Shown: positions 1 through 5,653, counted from the stretch's first letter. The stretch: DNA of 7,407 nucleotides from Deltaproteobacteria bacterium (GCA_019312985.1 JAFDCC010000111.1:1-7407); one strand, 5' to 3'. Translations and numbers: made by a program. The notes: generated from the sequence alone by a model not told the origin.

Positions 1-182
1 AACGATACATTGCTCCGCTTTTATTCAGCGGCTAAATAGGCTATAGTCGCACCAGGCGCTCCACGCCGGCAAACCGGCCGGGGACGTGCAAACCAGGGCC
101 CGGCCCGGCAATCCGGCAGGCTGCGGCGAATTTTGCAGCGCCCGGCTCGACAGCCCCCGTTTCTTCAGCAGAACAGCAAAGT
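1..182. other. GC-rich non-coding stretch upstream of bioD
   Basis: No gene can be supported here. Two plus-strand frames run in from the left edge and stop at 35 (TAA) and 39 (TAG). Either could be the last few codons of an upstream gene, but the 10-12 visible residues are not recognisable. From about 60 to 120 the DNA is very GC-rich and full of short inverted repeats, for example GCCGG (65-69) with CCGGC (74-78), and GGCCGGG (76-82) with CCCGGCC (99-105). No T-run follows them, so they are not a clear terminator. A TATAGT at 42-47 resembles a -10 box but has no convincing -35. Confidence 0.4.
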
Positions 183-896
183 ATGAAAAAATCGGGCAGT
201 AACACACTCTTTGTGACAGGAACCGACACTTCGGTCGGCAAAACCTATGTCTGCGCCCGTCTTCTAGAGTTTCTGACTTCCCGGGGAAGAGACGCGGCCT
301 ACCAGAAGTGGGTTGCCACCGGCGTCAGCGGTGGTTTACCGGAAGACCTTGCCGTCTGCCGCGCCGCCGTCTCGCGGGCAATATCACCCTCCAGCATCCG
401 GGAGCACGTCCCTTACTGCTTCAAGCATCCTGCCTCGCCACACCTCGCCGCTGCAATGGAAGGCGCAGAGGTGGAGCCGGAATTCATCCTGCAGCAGCAC
501 CGCATAATGGCGGCGAGACACGAATGGCTTATCGTTGAAGGAGTCGGGGGCATCCTGGTTCCCCTGCGGCGGGACCTGCTCCTCGCCGACCTGCTGGCCC
601 GGGTCAAGCCCCGCACCCTTGTCGTGGCCAGAAGCGGCCTCGGGACCCTGAACCACACCCTGCTTACCCTCGAGGCCCTGCGCTCAAGGAACATTCCCGT
701 TCTCGGCGTGGTTTTTTCCGATCAGCAGGAACAGGAGGACGATCGGCTGGTGGAAGACAACCTCCGCACCATCGAGACAACAGGGCGGACGAGGGTATTC
801 GGCCGCCTGCACCGGCTGCCGGATATAAACATAAAAAAAAGTGCATTTGTTCCGGTGGGCGAGGCCATCCTTGCCGAACTGCTGAAAGATAACTGA
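183..896 (+). CDS. bioD: ATP-dependent dethiobiotin synthetase
   Basis: BioD closes the ureido ring of dethiobiotin from 7,8-diaminopelargonate, CO2 and ATP, the penultimate step of biotin synthesis, in the cytoplasm. The 237-residue product has the usual family length. It shows the P-loop GTDTSVGKT (residues 13-21), the substrate lysine K42 in YQKWVATG (equivalent to YKPVASG of E. coli), ASPHLAA (84-90), the acidic EGVGG motif (119-123) and the nucleotide-side segment ARSGLGTLNHT (149-159). The ATG at 183 places the P-loop at the normal distance from the N-terminus, but no good Shine-Dalgarno precedes it, so translation may be weak or coupled to an upstream gene. A run of eight A's (833-840) lies in the last tenth of the gene. 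No other biotin gene is visible, and the following operon has its own promoter. The family call is firm. Confidence 0.95.
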   Translation: MKKSGSNTLFVTGTDTSVGKTYVCARLLEFLTSRGRDAAYQKWVATGVSGGLPEDLAVCRAAVSRAISPSSIREHVPYCFKHPASPHLAAAMEGAEVEPEFILQQHRIMAARHEWLIVEGVGGILVPLRRDLLLADLLARVKPRTLVVARSGLGTLNHTLLTLEALRSRNIPVLGVVFSDQQEQEDDRLVEDNLRTIETTGRTRVFGRLHRLPDINIKKSAFVPVGEAILAELLKDN

Positions 897-921
897 CAAA
901 AAATAATTGTTTTGGAAATTT

Positions 922-945
922 ATAGGTAGAACTACTTATTTTTTT
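922..945 (+). terminator. Possible intrinsic terminator after bioD
   Basis: ATAGGTA (922-928) can pair with TACTTAT (933-939), including one G-U pair, around a GAAC loop, and T's continue to 945. The stem is AT-rich and therefore weak. Its position 26 bases after the bioD stop and before the next promoter fits a terminator. Confidence 0.4.
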
Positions 946-968
946 ATGATATGTTTTCGCCTGCCGTA

Positions 969-997
969 TTGACAAAGAGCAGTCTTTTAGGTAATTT
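969..997 (+). promoter_or_regulatory. Sigma70-type promoter of the hdrC-like/mvhD/metV/mob operon
   Basis: A perfect -35 box TTGACA (969-974) is followed after exactly 17 bp by TAATTT (992-997, four of six consensus bases). Transcription would begin near 1004, leaving a leader of about 80 nt. Two inverted repeats surround it: CCTGCCG (960-966) with CGGCAGG (998-1004) brackets both promoter boxes, and CAGGT (1001-1005) with ACCTG (1012-1016) covers the predicted start point. Both are plausible operator positions. No regulator can be named. Confidence 0.65.
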
Positions 998-1025
998 CGG
1001 CAGGTCGCCAAACCTGATACAACTG

Positions 1026-1071
1026 TGTAATTAATTCGGGGCACAAGCCCTAACTACGATATATAATTACA
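1026..1071 (+). promoter_or_regulatory. Nested inverted repeat in the operon leader
   Basis: TGTAATTA (1026-1033) is perfectly complementary to TAATTACA (1064-1071), and a small GGGC/GCCC hairpin (1039-1042 with 1047-1050) lies inside. The structure ends five bases before the GAGG ribosome-binding site (1076-1079) of the first gene, so it could affect translation or mRNA stability. A TATAAT at 1062-1067 within the right arm could alternatively be a -10 box, but it lacks a -35. Confidence 0.35.
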
Positions 1072-1085
1072 AAAAGAGGTTTCTT

Positions 1086-1649
1086 ATGTCTGTGACGACC
1101 AAGGAAATCAGCCCTGCTTTTAATGCTGAAGTAACAAAAGCGGAGGGCGGCCGGCATCTCAACCGCTGTTTTTCCTGCGGCGCCTGCAGTGGCATCTGTC
1201 CTGTCAGTCAGGCAATTACCGACTTTGACCCGCGCAAGATCATCCACATGGTCCGCATGGGGCTGAAGGACCGGCTCCTGAAGTCCGACCTGCTCTGGTT
1301 CTGTTCCCAGTGCAAAAGTTGCGTTTTTGTATGCCCGCAGGATGTCCGCTTTGCCGAGATCGTCCAGGCCCTCTGGGATATGGCATATGAGCAGGGCTAT
1401 ATCAGCGACCAGGATATCCTTGACAAGGGCAAAGCTGCCTGGGTCGAGCGGGACAGGTGTGTATCATGTCTCACCTGTGTCCGCGTCTGTCCATGGGAAA
1501 TTCCCCAAATTGACACCGAAGGCGTTGCCGCCATTGGCATCAGGGACTGCAAGGCCTGCGGCATCTGCGTTGCAGAGTGCCCGGCCCAGGCCATCAAGCT
1601 GAATCAGTCCCAGGACGAAATCCTGATCGCTGCCTGCGGCAGCAACTAA
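1086..1649 (+). CDS. HdrC-like protein fused to a two-cluster ferredoxin module (four [4Fe-4S])
   Basis: This 187-residue soluble iron-sulfur protein carries four CxxCxxCxxxC motifs: C28-C38, C73-C83, C125-C135 and C155-C165, each closed by CP. Residues 24-105 match the HdrC pattern: two clusters separated by an HMVRMGLKD helix, then a DMAYEQGYIS-type tail. Residues 119-172 form a bacterial 2[4Fe-4S] ferredoxin domain resembling the C-terminal module of HdrA. The flavin-binding core of HdrA is missing. It probably passes electrons between MvhD and MetV, encoded immediately downstream. The ATG at 1086 has a GAGG site (1076-1079) six bases upstream. It is first in the operon, and mvhD follows after 26 nt. 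An extra cysteine, C184, lies near the C-terminus. The cluster count is certain; the electron partners are inferred from gene order. Confidence 0.88.
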   Translation: MSVTTKEISPAFNAEVTKAEGGRHLNRCFSCGACSGICPVSQAITDFDPRKIIHMVRMGLKDRLLKSDLLWFCSQCKSCVFVCPQDVRFAEIVQALWDMAYEQGYISDQDILDKGKAAWVERDRCVSCLTCVRVCPWEIPQIDTEGVAAIGIRDCKACGICVAECPAQAIKLNQSQDEILIAACGSN

Positions 1650-1675
1650 AGATCCCTTTCCGGCTGGAGTTTACC

Positions 1676-2101
1676 ATGAGCGATTTCACACCTACAATCA
1701 GAGCATTTTGTTGTCACTACACCTCGCAGCAGACCTGCGCCGAGGGGCCTGAAGGCCTGAAGCAGGACGGTTTTCCTGAAAACGTCTCCCTGTTCCGGGT
1801 GCCGTGCACGGGAAAACTGCAGGTCAGCACCCTGCTGCAGGCCTTTGAGGATGAGGTGGACGGCGTCTATGTCGTAGGGTGCCCTGCGGAAAGCTGCCAC
1901 AATGTCAAAGGCAGCCAGAGGGCGGCCAAAAGGGTCGCAGCCGTCAAAAAGGCCCTGGAGGAACTGGGCGTCGAACCGGACCGCATTGCAATGTACCACA
2001 TGGAACGGGGTTTTCACCCTGAGTTTATTGCAGCAGCCCAGCAAATGGATAAAACAATCACGAAACTGGGACCGAGCCCGCTTAAAGGAGAAGCAGCATG
2101 A
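1676..2101 (+). CDS. mvhD: MvhD-type hydrogenase/heterodisulfide reductase iron-sulfur subunit
   Basis: MvhD proteins carry a [2Fe-2S] cluster and, in methanogens, link the hydrogenase to HdrA; in bacteria they accompany Hdr-like complexes fed by various donors. The 141-residue length is typical. The family cysteines appear in FCC (12-13), PCTGK (C44), GCP (C69) and ESCHN (C74), and the C-terminal helix region (KALEELG, RIAMYHM) is normal. Classical MvhD has FCCNWC near the N-terminus. Here it reads FCCHYT, so that third cysteine is absent, although C21 lies close by. The ATG at 1676 was chosen because GGAG (1666-1669) sits six bases upstream and the protein then begins like its family. An upstream GTG at 1577 would extend back into the preceding gene. 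Its stop overlaps the metV start as ATGA, implying coupled translation. Confidence 0.88.
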   Translation: MSDFTPTIRAFCCHYTSQQTCAEGPEGLKQDGFPENVSLFRVPCTGKLQVSTLLQAFEDEVDGVYVVGCPAESCHNVKGSQRAAKRVAAVKKALEELGVEPDRIAMYHMERGFHPEFIAAAQQMDKTITKLGPSPLKGEAA

Positions 2102-2766
2102 TTATCGCCGAGCGCAAGCCTCTTGCGGAAATAGTTGAGATGACGCGAAACCATGAAAACATCCTGGTTCTTGGCTGCCGTGGATGTGTCACCGTCTGCT
2201 CCGCAGGCGGCGAGAGGGAGGTGGAACTGCTGGCCTCGCTCATTCGGCTCGGCGCCAAAAAGGAGGGCCGCAAAATAACGGTCCAGGAAGGAGTGCTGGT
2301 CCGCCAGTGCGACAAGGAGTATGTCGACAGCCTCGACAGCTGGAAAAATGGCTATGACGCCATCGTCTCCATGGCCTGCGGTGTCGGGGTCAACTTCATC
2401 GCCAACCTCCGCCCCTCTACCATGGTCTACCCCGGCGTCAATACCACCTTTTTCGGTGGCTCCCAGGATCAGGGGGTCTGGACCGAGCAGTGTGCCGGCT
2501 GCGGCAACTGTGTCCTGCACCTCACCGGCGGTCTCTGCCCGGTGGCCCGCTGCGCCAAGAGCCTGATGAACGGGCCGTGCGGCGGCTCGCAGAATGGCAA
2601 GTGCGAGATTCACTCCGAGGTGGACTGCATCTGGCAGATGATCCACGACCGGCTCGAACGGCTCGACCGCAAAGAGCAGATGCTGGAAGTCGCTCCGATC
2701 CGTGACTGGCGGACGGCAGGCCACGGCGGGCCGCGTAAAACGACGCGGGACGACCTGACCGTTTAA
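2098..2766 (+). CDS. metV: MetV-like methylenetetrahydrofolate reductase accessory subunit
   Basis: MetV is the zinc and iron-sulfur partner of MetF in the reductase converting methylene- to methyl-tetrahydrofolate in acetogens and related anaerobes. The 222 residues have two parts. The N-terminal part (about 1-115) has a Rossmann-like look, with cysteines C27, C30, C34, C71 and C94. The C-terminal part is the MetF C-terminal-type cysteine domain: C132, C135, C138 and C147, then CPVARC (147-152), NGPCGG (C161), GKCE (C169) and C177. Translation is supported by AAAGGAG (2084-2090) seven bases before the ATG, which overlaps the mvhD stop. MetF is not next to it, which is unusual, and MetV may pair with a MetF encoded elsewhere. 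mobB starts ten bases after the stop. Confidence 0.87.
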   Translation: MIIAERKPLAEIVEMTRNHENILVLGCRGCVTVCSAGGEREVELLASLIRLGAKKEGRKITVQEGVLVRQCDKEYVDSLDSWKNGYDAIVSMACGVGVNFIANLRPSTMVYPGVNTTFFGGSQDQGVWTEQCAGCGNCVLHLTGGLCPVARCAKSLMNGPCGGSQNGKCEIHSEVDCIWQMIHDRLERLDRKEQMLEVAPIRDWRTAGHGGPRKTTRDDLTV

Positions 2767-2776
2767 GGGATCCTTC

Positions 2777-3277
2777 ATGCCGCCAGTTTTGGCCTTTATC
2801 GGCAAACCCGGCTGCGGCAAAACCACCCTCATCGAAAAGCTTATCCCGGCCCTGGCGCGGCACGGGGTCCGGACAGGCACGATCAAACACCATCACGGGC
2901 CCATCGAGATGGATACGCCCGGCAAGGATACCTGGCGCCACATGCAGGCCGGGGCCCGGGCAGTTCTCATCTCATCCCCGGCAGGCATCGGCTTTATCCA
3001 AAAAACCACTAAAGACACCCCGGTCAAATCCCTTGTCCGGAGCTATTTCGACCATGTCGACCTGGTTTTTCTTGAAGGCTATAAGCAGGAAAAACTTCCC
3101 AAGATTGAAGTTTTCAGAAGCACGCTTTACGAAACGCCCCTGGAGGATCCGGGCGAAACCCTTATTGCGGTCGTAAGCGACGTCCGGATTCGGCCGGCGT
3201 GTGTTTGGTTCAAGCCGGACGATACCGAACCGCTGGTCTCGTTCATTCTCGAAAAAATCGTTGCGCCGCACGACTGA
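2777..3277 (+). CDS. mobB: Molybdopterin-guanine dinucleotide biosynthesis adaptor protein MobB
   Basis: MobB is a GTP-binding P-loop protein that assists MobA in forming or delivering the guanylylated molybdenum cofactor. The 166-residue product shows the P-loop GKPGCGKTT (9-17), the TIKHHHG strand-loop (35-41) where the family usually has a similar histidine-rich segment, and the family signature FLEGYKQEKLPKIEVFR (98-114). AAGGGA (2765-2770) lies six bases before the ATG. It sits ten bases after metV and overlaps mobA by one base (TGATG), so the two mob genes belong to the metV operon. No truncation is visible. Confidence 0.93.
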   Translation: MPPVLAFIGKPGCGKTTLIEKLIPALARHGVRTGTIKHHHGPIEMDTPGKDTWRHMQAGARAVLISSPAGIGFIQKTTKDTPVKSLVRSYFDHVDLVFLEGYKQEKLPKIEVFRSTLYETPLEDPGETLIAVVSDVRIRPACVWFKPDDTEPLVSFILEKIVAPHD

Positions 3278-3864
3278 TGGCCCCTTTACGCGACATAACA
3301 GGGGTTGTTCTGGCCGGAGGGCAAAGCACCCGTTTCGGCAGGAATAAGGCTCTGGTCAAGTGGCAGGGGCAGTTCCTCATCCAGCATGTCATAAACGCCC
3401 TGACCGCCGTATTGGACGAGTGTTTCCTGGTAACCAATACGCCCGCAACGTACGCCTTTCTGGACCTGCCAATGATTGCAGACCGCTACAAAAACCAGGG
3501 GCCGCTGGCCGGCATCGATGCGGCCCTGCACCACTGCCGCACGCCCTGGATTTTTGCCGTGGCGTGCGACATGCCGGCGCTTTCACCCGAACTGATCACC
3601 TTTCTGTGCGGCCTCGCCGGCAAGGGGGCCGATGCCGTCATCCCCTGGCTCGCAACCGGGCCCGAGCCCCTCTGCGGCCTCTACCATGAAAATGCACGCC
3701 ACACGATTGCCGGGCAGCTGCAGGCAAGTAAAGGGCGGCTCAAAGATCTCTTGGATAAACTTGCGGTCCGCAGGGTCCTTGAAGAGGAAATGCCAGCTCT
3801 TGCCGCCTCCGCCAGGCTGCTTGCCAATGTGAACCGGGAAACAGACCTGGAAAAGCTTTCCTGA
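3277..3864 (+). CDS. mobA: Molybdenum cofactor guanylyltransferase MobA
   Basis: MobA transfers GMP from GTP to molybdopterin to make the (bis-)MGD cofactor used by formate dehydrogenases and other DMSO-reductase family enzymes. The 195 residues match the usual length. Key features are the nucleotide-binding loop LAGGQSTRFGRNK (12-24), QGPLAG (74-79), and CDMP (97-100) with the metal-binding aspartate D98. The start at 3277 overlaps the mobB stop and puts the loop at the expected distance from the N-terminus. A GTG at 3199 would read back through mobB and is unlikely. There is no separate Shine-Dalgarno, so translation is probably coupled to mobB. It is the last gene of the operon; no classical terminator follows, only the inverted repeats at 3948-4014. 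Confidence 0.93.
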   Translation: MAPLRDITGVVLAGGQSTRFGRNKALVKWQGQFLIQHVINALTAVLDECFLVTNTPATYAFLDLPMIADRYKNQGPLAGIDAALHHCRTPWIFAVACDMPALSPELITFLCGLAGKGADAVIPWLATGPEPLCGLYHENARHTIAGQLQASKGRLKDLLDKLAVRRVLEEEMPALAASARLLANVNRETDLEKLS

Positions 3865-3947
3865 GAAGGCCATGAAGGACATCTCGCCCTGATGTTGCAG
3901 AGACAGCAGAGGCGGGATTACTCGGGCTCTCCCGGTCCGACCTCCGA

Positions 3948-4014
3948 AGGAAAATACTATAAATATCCTGTAATTATGCTACTGTTTTATAGTGGTTGCA
4001 GAAGATATTTTCCT
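3948..4014. repeat. Two-tier inverted repeat between mobA and the 64-aa gene
   Basis: A continuous left arm (3948-3963) is complementary to two separated right-arm pieces. AGGAAAATA (3948-3956) pairs with TATTTTCCT (4006-4014), and ACTATAAA (3956-3963) pairs with TTTATAGT (3986-3993), with one base shared. Twelve bases (3994-4005) separate the two right-arm pieces. Both pairings are perfect. It could be a weak terminator for mobA, a DNA operator or a structured RNA. No T-run follows, so a classical terminator is unlikely. Confidence 0.5.
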
Positions 4015-4023
4015 GCTGCTAGA

Positions 4024-4105
4024 CTCCGGGAAAACGTATCTCGTTAAATTTGCCGGCAGTTCAGGCCCGCCTCCTGCCGAAGGCTGGCGGCAATAGCACC
4101 CGGAG
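4024..4105 (+). promoter_or_regulatory. Leader structure able to hide the Shine-Dalgarno of the 64-aa gene
   Basis: CTCCGGG (4024-4030) is perfectly complementary to CCCGGAG (4099-4105), whose GGAG is the ribosome-binding site of the next gene. Inside this stem, CGGCAG (4054-4059) can pair with CTGCCG (4074-4079), while the same TGCCG can instead pair with CGGCA (4088-4092), giving mutually exclusive hairpins. This is the layout of a translational switch or thermosensor. It does not match any riboswitch class I can recall with confidence. Confidence 0.45.
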
Positions 4106-4112
4106 AAGAAAA

Positions 4113-4307
4113 ATGGCTGATCATATGGCACCCCAGACTGTCATTACAACGGAAGAGGCATTACGGACCGAAATCCTTCTGAACCAGGCCCTCATCGATA
4201 TTCTCATTGCGAAGAGATTTATCTCGGAAGACGAGATTATCAGCAGCATGCAGAAGATAAAGAGAGAGAGGGAAATCCTGAGAGAAGGCTGGGACAGCCT
4301 CCCATAA
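4113..4307 (+). CDS. Small helical protein of unknown function (64 aa)
   Basis: I do not recognise a named family. The 64-residue protein is predicted to be almost entirely helical. A first amphipathic helix (about 14-34, with NQALIDILIAKRF) is followed by a turn at ISEDE and a strongly charged second helix (KIKREREILREG). The pattern 'ALIDiLi-aK-fIseeE' occurs in many small proteins and helical tails whose function is unknown. The ATG at 4113 is chosen because GGAG (4102-4105) lies seven bases upstream; a TTG at 4050 would start inside the structured leader. It has no signal peptide or cysteines. The gene is monocistronic and converges with the LuxR-type regulator, with 57 bp between the stops. 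Confidence 0.7.
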   Translation: MADHMAPQTVITTEEALRTEILLNQALIDILIAKRFISEDEIISSMQKIKREREILREGWDSLP

Positions 4308-4364
4308 GGGGAATCAGCGGCAAGGCCCGGACAGCGTTCCCGGGGAATGTACCCGGCACCGGGA

Positions 4365-5216
4365 TTACTGCAGCGACAGCAGGTAGGAGCGCAGGTTTGT
4401 TTCGCCGTGGGTCAGGCCCAGTTTTTTCCTGATCATCTTGCGGTGAAAATCGACCGCGCTGACAGAGACAACCAGAATCCGGGCAATCTCCTTGCTCGTC
4501 CTCCCATCCCGCACCAGAACGGCCACCTCCACCTCCCTTGGCGTCAGGACCGCATGCAGGGATGAAAACCTGTTCAGAAAGGGCGACGTTATTTCGTCCA
4601 GACGCGACGCGATGATTGCAACCAGGTTGCGGCTCCGCTCGTCCAGCCGCTGCAGCTGCAGCCTTTCCAGGTGGGGCCGAACAAGCTGCTGAACGTTGGC
4701 AAGAACATTTTCCTCCAGCTGCACCTTGTCCTGCTCGCGATGCTCCAGGAGGACGGTCAGGGCGGTATTGGTGTCCTGGAGCATTTTTTCCCGGCGGGAG
4801 AGTTCCATCTCCTTGGCTTTCAGTTCCTCCTGCGCCATGACAACCGGAGTGATATTTTCATGACTGACGATTAGCCGGATGTCCCCTGCTGTCTTGAGCC
4901 GCACGACCCGGACGACAAACCACCGCTTTTCCTCCGGGGAATGACAGGGATACTGCATGTTGAATGCCTGGAGCTCGCCGGACAAAACCTTCTGAATCCC
5001 TATGGCAGTGAGTTCTCCCGCCTCATCACCCGAGCTGTTGCAGACATCCAGGTAGTTCTGGCCAGCAGAATCAAGGGGTGGCGCAAGGCCATTGGCGGCG
5101 CCGAATTCCCGCCAGGCCCTGTTTGTCTCGATGATCACCCCCGATTCACCGAGAATTGCGATCTGGGCCGACAGGGAGTCGATGATATCCTTATGCAGCA
5201 GCTCCTGGTGTATCAC
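4365..5216 (-). CDS. PAS-domain LuxR-family transcriptional regulator
   Basis: This is a 283-residue one-component regulator. Residues 10-125 form a PAS sensor domain (IAILGESGVIIETNRAW, then the late-PAS motif YPCHSPEEKRWF). Residues about 128-190 are a long charged helix, probably a coiled coil and dimer interface. Residues 224-283 are the LuxR/GerE helix-turn-helix (LTPREVEVAVLV, TSKEIARIL, VDFHRKMIRKKLGL). The layout is common in sulfate- and metal-reducing deltaproteobacteria. No receiver domain or phosphorylation site is present, so the ligand or partner kinase is unknown. The start is GTG at 5216-5214, with GGAGG (5228-5224) seven bases upstream; an out-of-frame ATG at 5223-5221 lies too close to the ribosome site. 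It diverges from the small-protein genes and may control them and itself, which is inference. Confidence 0.88.
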   Translation of the reverse strand: MIHQELLHKDIIDSLSAQIAILGESGVIIETNRAWREFGAANGLAPPLDSAGQNYLDVCNSSGDEAGELTAIGIQKVLSGELQAFNMQYPCHSPEEKRWFVVRVVRLKTAGDIRLIVSHENITPVVMAQEELKAKEMELSRREKMLQDTNTALTVLLEHREQDKVQLEENVLANVQQLVRPHLERLQLQRLDERSRNLVAIIASRLDEITSPFLNRFSSLHAVLTPREVEVAVLVRDGRTSKEIARILVVSVSAVDFHRKMIRKKLGLTHGETNLRSYLLSLQ

Positions 5217-5239
5217 TCTTCATCCTCCACAAAATAACG

Positions 5240-5278
5240 TTAATTAGTAGTTTTTTATATTAATAAACTATCAATTAA
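5240..5278. promoter_or_regulatory. Imperfect 14-bp inverted repeat in the divergent promoter region
   Basis: TTAATT-AG-TAGTTT (5240-5253) mirrors AAACTA-TC-AATTAA (5265-5278), with 12 perfect pairs, one G-T and one mismatch, around an 11-base AT-only centre. It lies 12 bases upstream of the regulator's ribosome site and about 100 bases upstream of the small-protein gene. That suits an operator, possibly for the adjacent LuxR-type protein, but the sequence does not show who binds. Confidence 0.45.
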
Positions 5279-5284
5279 ACCCTA

Positions 5285-5313
5285 TTGATGCAACAGCCTT
5301 CCATGAATAGTAT
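5285..5313 (+). promoter_or_regulatory. Weak candidate promoter for the tandem small-protein genes
   Basis: TTGATG (5285-5290) and TAGTAT (5308-5313) are 17 bp apart, each with four of six consensus bases. A TATTAT at 5334-5339 is a better -10 but has no -35. An ATGA(N1-2)AGTATTT motif occurs twice (5303-5315 and 5345-5356) around this region. The true start point cannot be fixed from the sequence. Confidence 0.25.
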
Positions 5314-5376
5314 TTAAGTCAAAGAAAAAACTCTATTATCGCATATGACAGTATTTCACTATGAAGGAGGTCCACC

Positions 5377-5559
5377 ATGGATTACTCAGAAAACAGCGGC
5401 GGCTACGAATCAATGGTTTGGGTAAATGACAGGAGTGGAAATGAATACGCTTGTTATATCGATGATCTGAAGGGATATGAATCCTTCGAGGAATTGCCGG
5501 GCGACCTGCGGAAAAAATGCCTCGATGTCAACACGCTCATCGGAACGGAAAGGTGGTAA
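5377..5559 (+). CDS. Small acidic protein, first of a tandem paralogous pair (60 aa)
   Basis: I do not recognise a named function. The 60-residue product has the conserved core GGYESMVWV (8-16), GNEYAC (21-26), LKG (31-33), a single cysteine before DV (C49) and the extreme C-terminal GTERW. The next gene encodes a paralogue with about 28 identities over 53 aligned residues. The compact, charged sequence, with neither signal peptide nor membrane segment, suggests a small cytoplasmic single-domain protein. Its two cysteines (C26, C49) are conserved in the paralogue and could bind metal or form a disulfide. A full AAGGAGGT site (5364-5371) precedes the ATG, implying strong translation. No terminator separates it from the second copy, so the two are probably co-transcribed. 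Confidence 0.8.
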   Translation: MDYSENSGGYESMVWVNDRSGNEYACYIDDLKGYESFEELPGDLRKKCLDVNTLIGTERW

Positions 5560-5653
5560 TAATATTTTCAGACCTTGAAATTGCACCTGGCAGTAAAAAC
5601 AGTTAGTCTATGCAATTGAGTAGAAGGGCTAAACAAAAAAAGGAGGGGACGTC

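Noticed and set aside
1062..1067. Second promoter with a perfect TATAAT
   Set aside because: The DNA 17 bp upstream is GGGCAC, not a -35 box, and the well-formed promoter at 969-997 already serves the operon.
1577..1675. N-terminally extended mvhD starting at GTG 1577
   Set aside because: It would overlap the HdrC-like gene and add 33 non-conserved residues; the ATG at 1676 has a ribosome site and a family-like N-terminus.
2014..2886. Long minus-strand open frame (290 codons) opposite mvhD, metV and mobB
   Set aside because: It crosses three well-supported plus-strand genes and has no recognisable domain; long antisense frames are expected in GC-rich coding DNA.
3199..3276. N-terminally extended mobA starting at GTG 3199
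   Set aside because: The extension lies in mobB and would displace the nucleotide loop from its usual position near the N-terminus.
3892..4047. A 51-codon plus-strand frame in the mobA downstream gap
   Set aside because: Its only purine-rich site is 12 bases from the ATG, its sequence resembles no known protein, and it is overlaid by the inverted repeats at 3948-4014; more likely an accidental frame.
4340..4356. Terminator between the 64-aa gene and the LuxR regulator
   Set aside because: CCGGG/CCCGG can form a five-base stem, but there is no T-run on either strand.
5221..5223. ATG start for the LuxR-type regulator
   Set aside because: It is out of frame with the PAS domain and directly abuts the GGAGG site; the GTG at 5216 is in frame with correct spacing.
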